This document shows positions 31,852-34,556 of a stretch of 34,556 nt of DNA, piece after piece. Source of the DNA: Candidatus Prevotella equi (lineage in GTDB: Bacteria > Bacteroidota > Bacteroidia > Bacteroidales > Bacteroidaceae). The stretch is taken from contig JAGHTW010000064.1 in the NCBI GenBank assembly GCA_018065145.1, forward strand, positions 1 through 34,556. The letters are read 5' to 3'. The first letter of the stretch is position 1, and every line of letters starts with the position of its first letter. A model generated the notes under the pieces. The model was not told where the DNA came from. It searched no databases and worked only from the letters and a program-made list of their open reading frames with translations. The position numbers were made by a program, and so were the translations under genes.

Positions 31852-34556
31852 GTGACAAACGCACCATCCATACAAGCCCAAAACAGCGACAAGACGCTTA
31901 CCGTTTACAAGGCGAGCGCAGGCAGTGGTAAGACCTTTACTCTTGCACTGGAATACATCAAATTGCTTCTGCAGAACCCTTATTCCTACGAGGGAATACT
32001 TGCCGTAACCTTCACCAACAAGGCTACGGAAGAAATGAAGATGCGTATTCTCTCCACTCTCTACGGATTGAAGTACAAGCAGCATTCGGTAAGCAACTAC
32101 ATGGAAGTCCTCAAACAGGACACATTGCTCAGCGAGGAAGAGATATCAAAGAAGGCCGGCGAAGCCATGACATTGCTCCTTCACAACTACCACTTCTTCA
32201 AGGTACAGACCATCGACGCCTTTTTTCAGAATGTGCTCCGCAATCTTGCCAAGGAACTGCAGCTGAATGCAAATCTTCGCGTAGGCCTCAACAACAGCCA
32301 GGTGGTTGAGCAGGCTGTTGACATCATCATCGATTCCATTGCCGAAGACAAACAGCTGATGCAGCTTGTCAAGGGGTACATGGAGGAAAAACTCTCCGAC
32401 AACAAGTCGTGGAATGTCATCGGACAGATAAAGAAATTCGGCGGAACAATCTTCCTTGAACTCTACAAGCGCAATCGCAAAAAGATGGACCAGGTATTTG
32501 CTGACAAGGACTTCTTCAGCAACTTCCGCAAGTCCATGCATAGCATCATAAAGACCACATCCGAGACATACGAAACCAAGGCAAAAGAAATCCTTGATAT
32601 GATTGAGGATAGTGGTCTAACTATCAATGACTTTGCCTATACCACCTCTGGACCTATAAGTTATTTCCACAAGCTTGCTTCGGGCAAGTTTGCCGATGAC
32701 GATGAGAAGATTCTCGGTTCACGTGTCACCAAGGCGCTGTCCGACTCTTCAGCATGGTGCAAGAAGACTTCCAATAAGCGTGATTTCATCATCAACCTTG
32801 CAGAGGAATGTCTCATACCTGCCATCAATAAACTTGAAGAGACACGTCCTCGCGATGCCATCTTCTGGCGTTCGGCAAAGAAGACATTGGAGCATCTCAA
32901 CGACATTCGCCTTCTGAGAAGGATAGAAGAATCAGCCCACACCCTCAACGATGCAGCCCAGCGATTCATGCTCAGCGATACACAGTCGTTACTCAACGAG
33001 ATAATAGACAACGAGGACTCTCCATTCATCTTTGAGAAGATAGGTTCTCACCTTGAGCACGTTATGATAGATGAGTTCCAGGACACGAGTACCGTACAGT
33101 GGGCTAACTTCAAGACACTGTTAAGGGAATGCATGGGCAACGGCAACAGCAATCTTATTGTCGGCGATGTAAAGCAGAGCATCTATCGTTTCCGCTCTGG
33201 CGACTGGCGTCTTCTCAACGACATAGACAAGGAGTTTAACAGCAATGAGTTACAGTTTGAACCGAAGAAGACAAACTGGCGCTCTGAGAGAAATGTCATT
33301 CTCTTCAACAACACATTCCTTGACATCCTTGCTAAAAAGGAGGCGAAGGAGATAGAGGCATACTCGTTAGAGAAGGCAGAAAGCATACGCAGAGCCTATT
33401 CTGACGTTTGCCAGGAGATACCACAACAGCATCAGGACACACATGGACTGGTGCGCATGGAGATGTTACCTCATGACATGCTCGAAGAAATGAACGAGCG
33501 CACATACCTCATCATAAAGGATCTCATTGAGCGTGGTGCTAAACAGAAGGACATTGCCATTCTCATGCGAAAGAAGAAGGACATTTCTGACATAGCACAC
33601 TTCATTGAGCAGCGATCTGGCGGTGAGATTCGCATCGTTTCAACTGAAGCATTCCGCCTCGACGCCTCTGCATGCGTGAGAATAATAGTCAATGCAATGA
33701 AGCTTCTCGTGAACGAAAAAGACAACGTCGCACTTGCTGCTCTCGTAAAAGACTACTACTCTTTCATAAAGAATTGTGAAGACATTGGCCGCGATATATT
33801 CTCTAATTCAGAAGACCTTTACGAGGTTCTACCAGAAGAATTCACAAGCAAGCGTTACTCTCTTGTTTCCAAAACGTTACACGATATAACAGAAGAACTA
33901 CTTAGAATCTTCAACCTTACTGACAGACACGAAGAAGGAGCCTATCTTTCCGCATTCTTTGATGCACTTCATGGCTTCTCCAACGACATGGCTCCTGTGC
34001 TTGAAGACTTCCTCAAGGCTTGGGAGTCTGACATCGCTGCTACAACAATCGAGACAGCAGCGATAAATGGCGTTCGCATACTGACGATACACAAGAGTAA
34101 GGGTTTGGAGTTTGACCACGTCATCATACCATATTGCAATTGGAATGGCAACCCGAAGAGTTCTACCATCTGGGCAGAACCAACAATAGAGCCTTTCTCT
34201 CAACTGCCTATGGTTCCATTGGAGTATCGCACCGTAACATCGTTCAAGGGCACCATCTATCAGGAACAGGGCGAGGAGGAGCACATACAGAACGTTGTTG
34301 ACAACCTCAACCTTCTCTATGTAGCAATGACGCGCGCAGGTAAATCATTATTTATAATCGGCGAACGTGACAAGAAGAAGTTCCATCGTTCAAAACTGAT
34401 GTGCGAGACAATAGAGGAACTGCCTGCATACATAGAAGACGTAGAGGTACACATTGACAATGCGGAAGATGAAGACGCCGTTCTTGGCGTTACATTCGGT
34501 CGCCTTACGATAAGTCAAGAAAAGAAAAGCGAAAAGAAGGAGAAGGAATACAATCC
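31852..34556 (+). CDS. UvrD/RecB-like (AddA-type) helicase-nuclease, 3' end outside window
   Basis: An open frame of 901 codons to the right edge, starting at GTG (TNAPSIQAQNSDKTLTVYKA). No ATG lies in frame upstream before the likely transcription start. The superfamily 1A motifs are in order: Walker A ASAGSGKTFTL (about 23-33), Ia VTFTNKATEEM, Walker B MIDEFQDTS, III VGDVKQSIYRFRSGD, V VRILTIHKSKGLEF and VI NLLYVAMTRA. The phrase VQTIDAFFQNVLRNL after motif Ia and the large size point to the RecB/AddA branch of end-resection enzymes, not plain UvrD. A C-terminal PD-(D/E)XK nuclease and an AddB partner would be expected to the right, beyond what is visible. It acts in double-strand break repair. 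Confidence 0.93.
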   Translation, partial: MTNAPSIQAQNSDKTLTVYKASAGSGKTFTLALEYIKLLLQNPYSYEGILAVTFTNKATEEMKMRILSTLYGLKYKQHSVSNYMEVLKQDTLLSEEEISKKAGEAMTLLLHNYHFFKVQTIDAFFQNVLRNLAKELQLNANLRVGLNNSQVVEQAVDIIIDSIAEDKQLMQLVKGYMEEKLSDNKSWNVIGQIKKFGGTIFLELYKRNRKKMDQVFADKDFFSNFRKSMHSIIKTTSETYETKAKEILDMIEDSGLTINDFAYTTSGPISYFHKLASGKFADDDEKILGSRVTKALSDSSAWCKKTSNKRDFIINLAEECLIPAINKLEETRPRDAIFWRSAKKTLEHLNDIRLLRRIEESAHTLNDAAQRFMLSDTQSLLNEIIDNEDSPFIFEKIGSHLEHVMIDEFQDTSTVQWANFKTLLRECMGNGNSNLIVGDVKQSIYRFRSGDWRLLNDIDKEFNSNELQFEPKKTNWRSERNVILFNNTFLDILAKKEAKEIEAYSLEKAESIRRAYSDVCQEIPQQHQDTHGLVRMEMLPHDMLEEMNERTYLIIKDLIERGAKQKDIAILMRKKKDISDIAHFIEQRSGGEIRIVSTEAFRLDASACVRIIVNAMKLLVNEKDNVALAALVKDYYSFIKNCEDIGRDIFSNSEDLYEVLPEEFTSKRYSLVSKTLHDITEELLRIFNLTDRHEEGAYLSAFFDALHGFSNDMAPVLEDFLKAWESDIAATTIETAAINGVRILTIHKSKGLEFDHVIIPYCNWNGNPKSSTIWAEPTIEPFSQLPMVPLEYRTVTSFKGTIYQEQGEEEHIQNVVDNLNLLYVAMTRAGKSLFIIGERDKKKFHRSKLMCETIEELPAYIEDVEVHIDNAEDEDAVLGVTFGRLTISQEKKSEKKEKEYN

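Noticed and set aside
31840..34284. Minus-strand frames at the right end of the window
   Set aside because: They are antisense shadows of the helicase gene, whose motifs are continuous on the plus strand from a GTG start to the edge.

Overview
The window looks like a chromosomal segment of an anaerobic member of the Bacteroidales, most likely Prevotella in the broad sense. At least eight start sites carry the Bacteroidota promoter pair (TTTG or TTG, about 20 bp, TAnnTTTG), and Shine-Dalgarno sequences are almost absent. The proteins include families typical of this group: tandem OmpA-like porins of the Pgm6/Pgm7 kind, DUF1573, DUF6080-like and DUF6169-like proteins. A one-chain pyruvate:ferredoxin oxidoreductase fits strict anaerobiosis. 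These are inferences from sequence memory; no database search was run.

Layout. 1-1784 is a small accessory patch. A minus-strand pair (a 42-residue protein plus a DUF6169-like protein) diverges from a plus-strand type II toxin-antitoxin pair (antitoxin plus PIN ribonuclease), which ends at a strong terminator. 1785-2205 is non-coding and repeat-rich, with five 22-bp tandem units between two hairpins that share a 13-nt word. 2288-5502 holds ftsK and a LolA-like chaperone. 5566-5737 is a self-contained tRNA-Asp gene with its own promoter and terminator. 5744-11644 is a minus-strand series: HD phosphohydrolase, small OLD/AriA-like ATPase, DUF4435 TOPRIM-like protein, DUF6080-like membrane protein, then NfeD and flotillin. 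11688-11882 holds a promoter and an intrinsic terminator with no gene between them, a candidate small RNA. 11945-14380 is a pair of paralogous OmpA proteins. 14612-16576 is a secreted GH35 beta-galactosidase, ending at a bidirectional terminator.

16678-23006 is a minus-strand set running gyrA, TPR protein, second TPR protein, MltF-like lytic transglycosylase. 23249-26818 is nifJ. 26908-28092 is an AAA_14-type ATPase with an altered Walker B motif. 28251-31743 is a minus-strand set running metallo-beta-lactamase-fold hydrolase (YycJ/WalJ type), DUF1573 protein, then a RelA/SpoT enzyme whose hydrolase HD pair is lost. From 31852 a RecB/AddA-like helicase-nuclease begins divergently with a GTG codon and runs off the right edge.

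Most of the window is housekeeping: chromosome segregation and topology (ftsK, gyrA), repair (helicase), envelope (OmpA pair, LolA, MltF, flotillin/NfeD), stringent response and anaerobic pyruvate metabolism. The places most likely to hold something undescribed are the HD/ATPase/DUF4435/membrane-protein operon, which resembles the PARIS defence pair AriA/AriB but with a much smaller ATPase; the orphan promoter-terminator RNA at 11688-11845; and the repeat-rich gap at 1785-2205.
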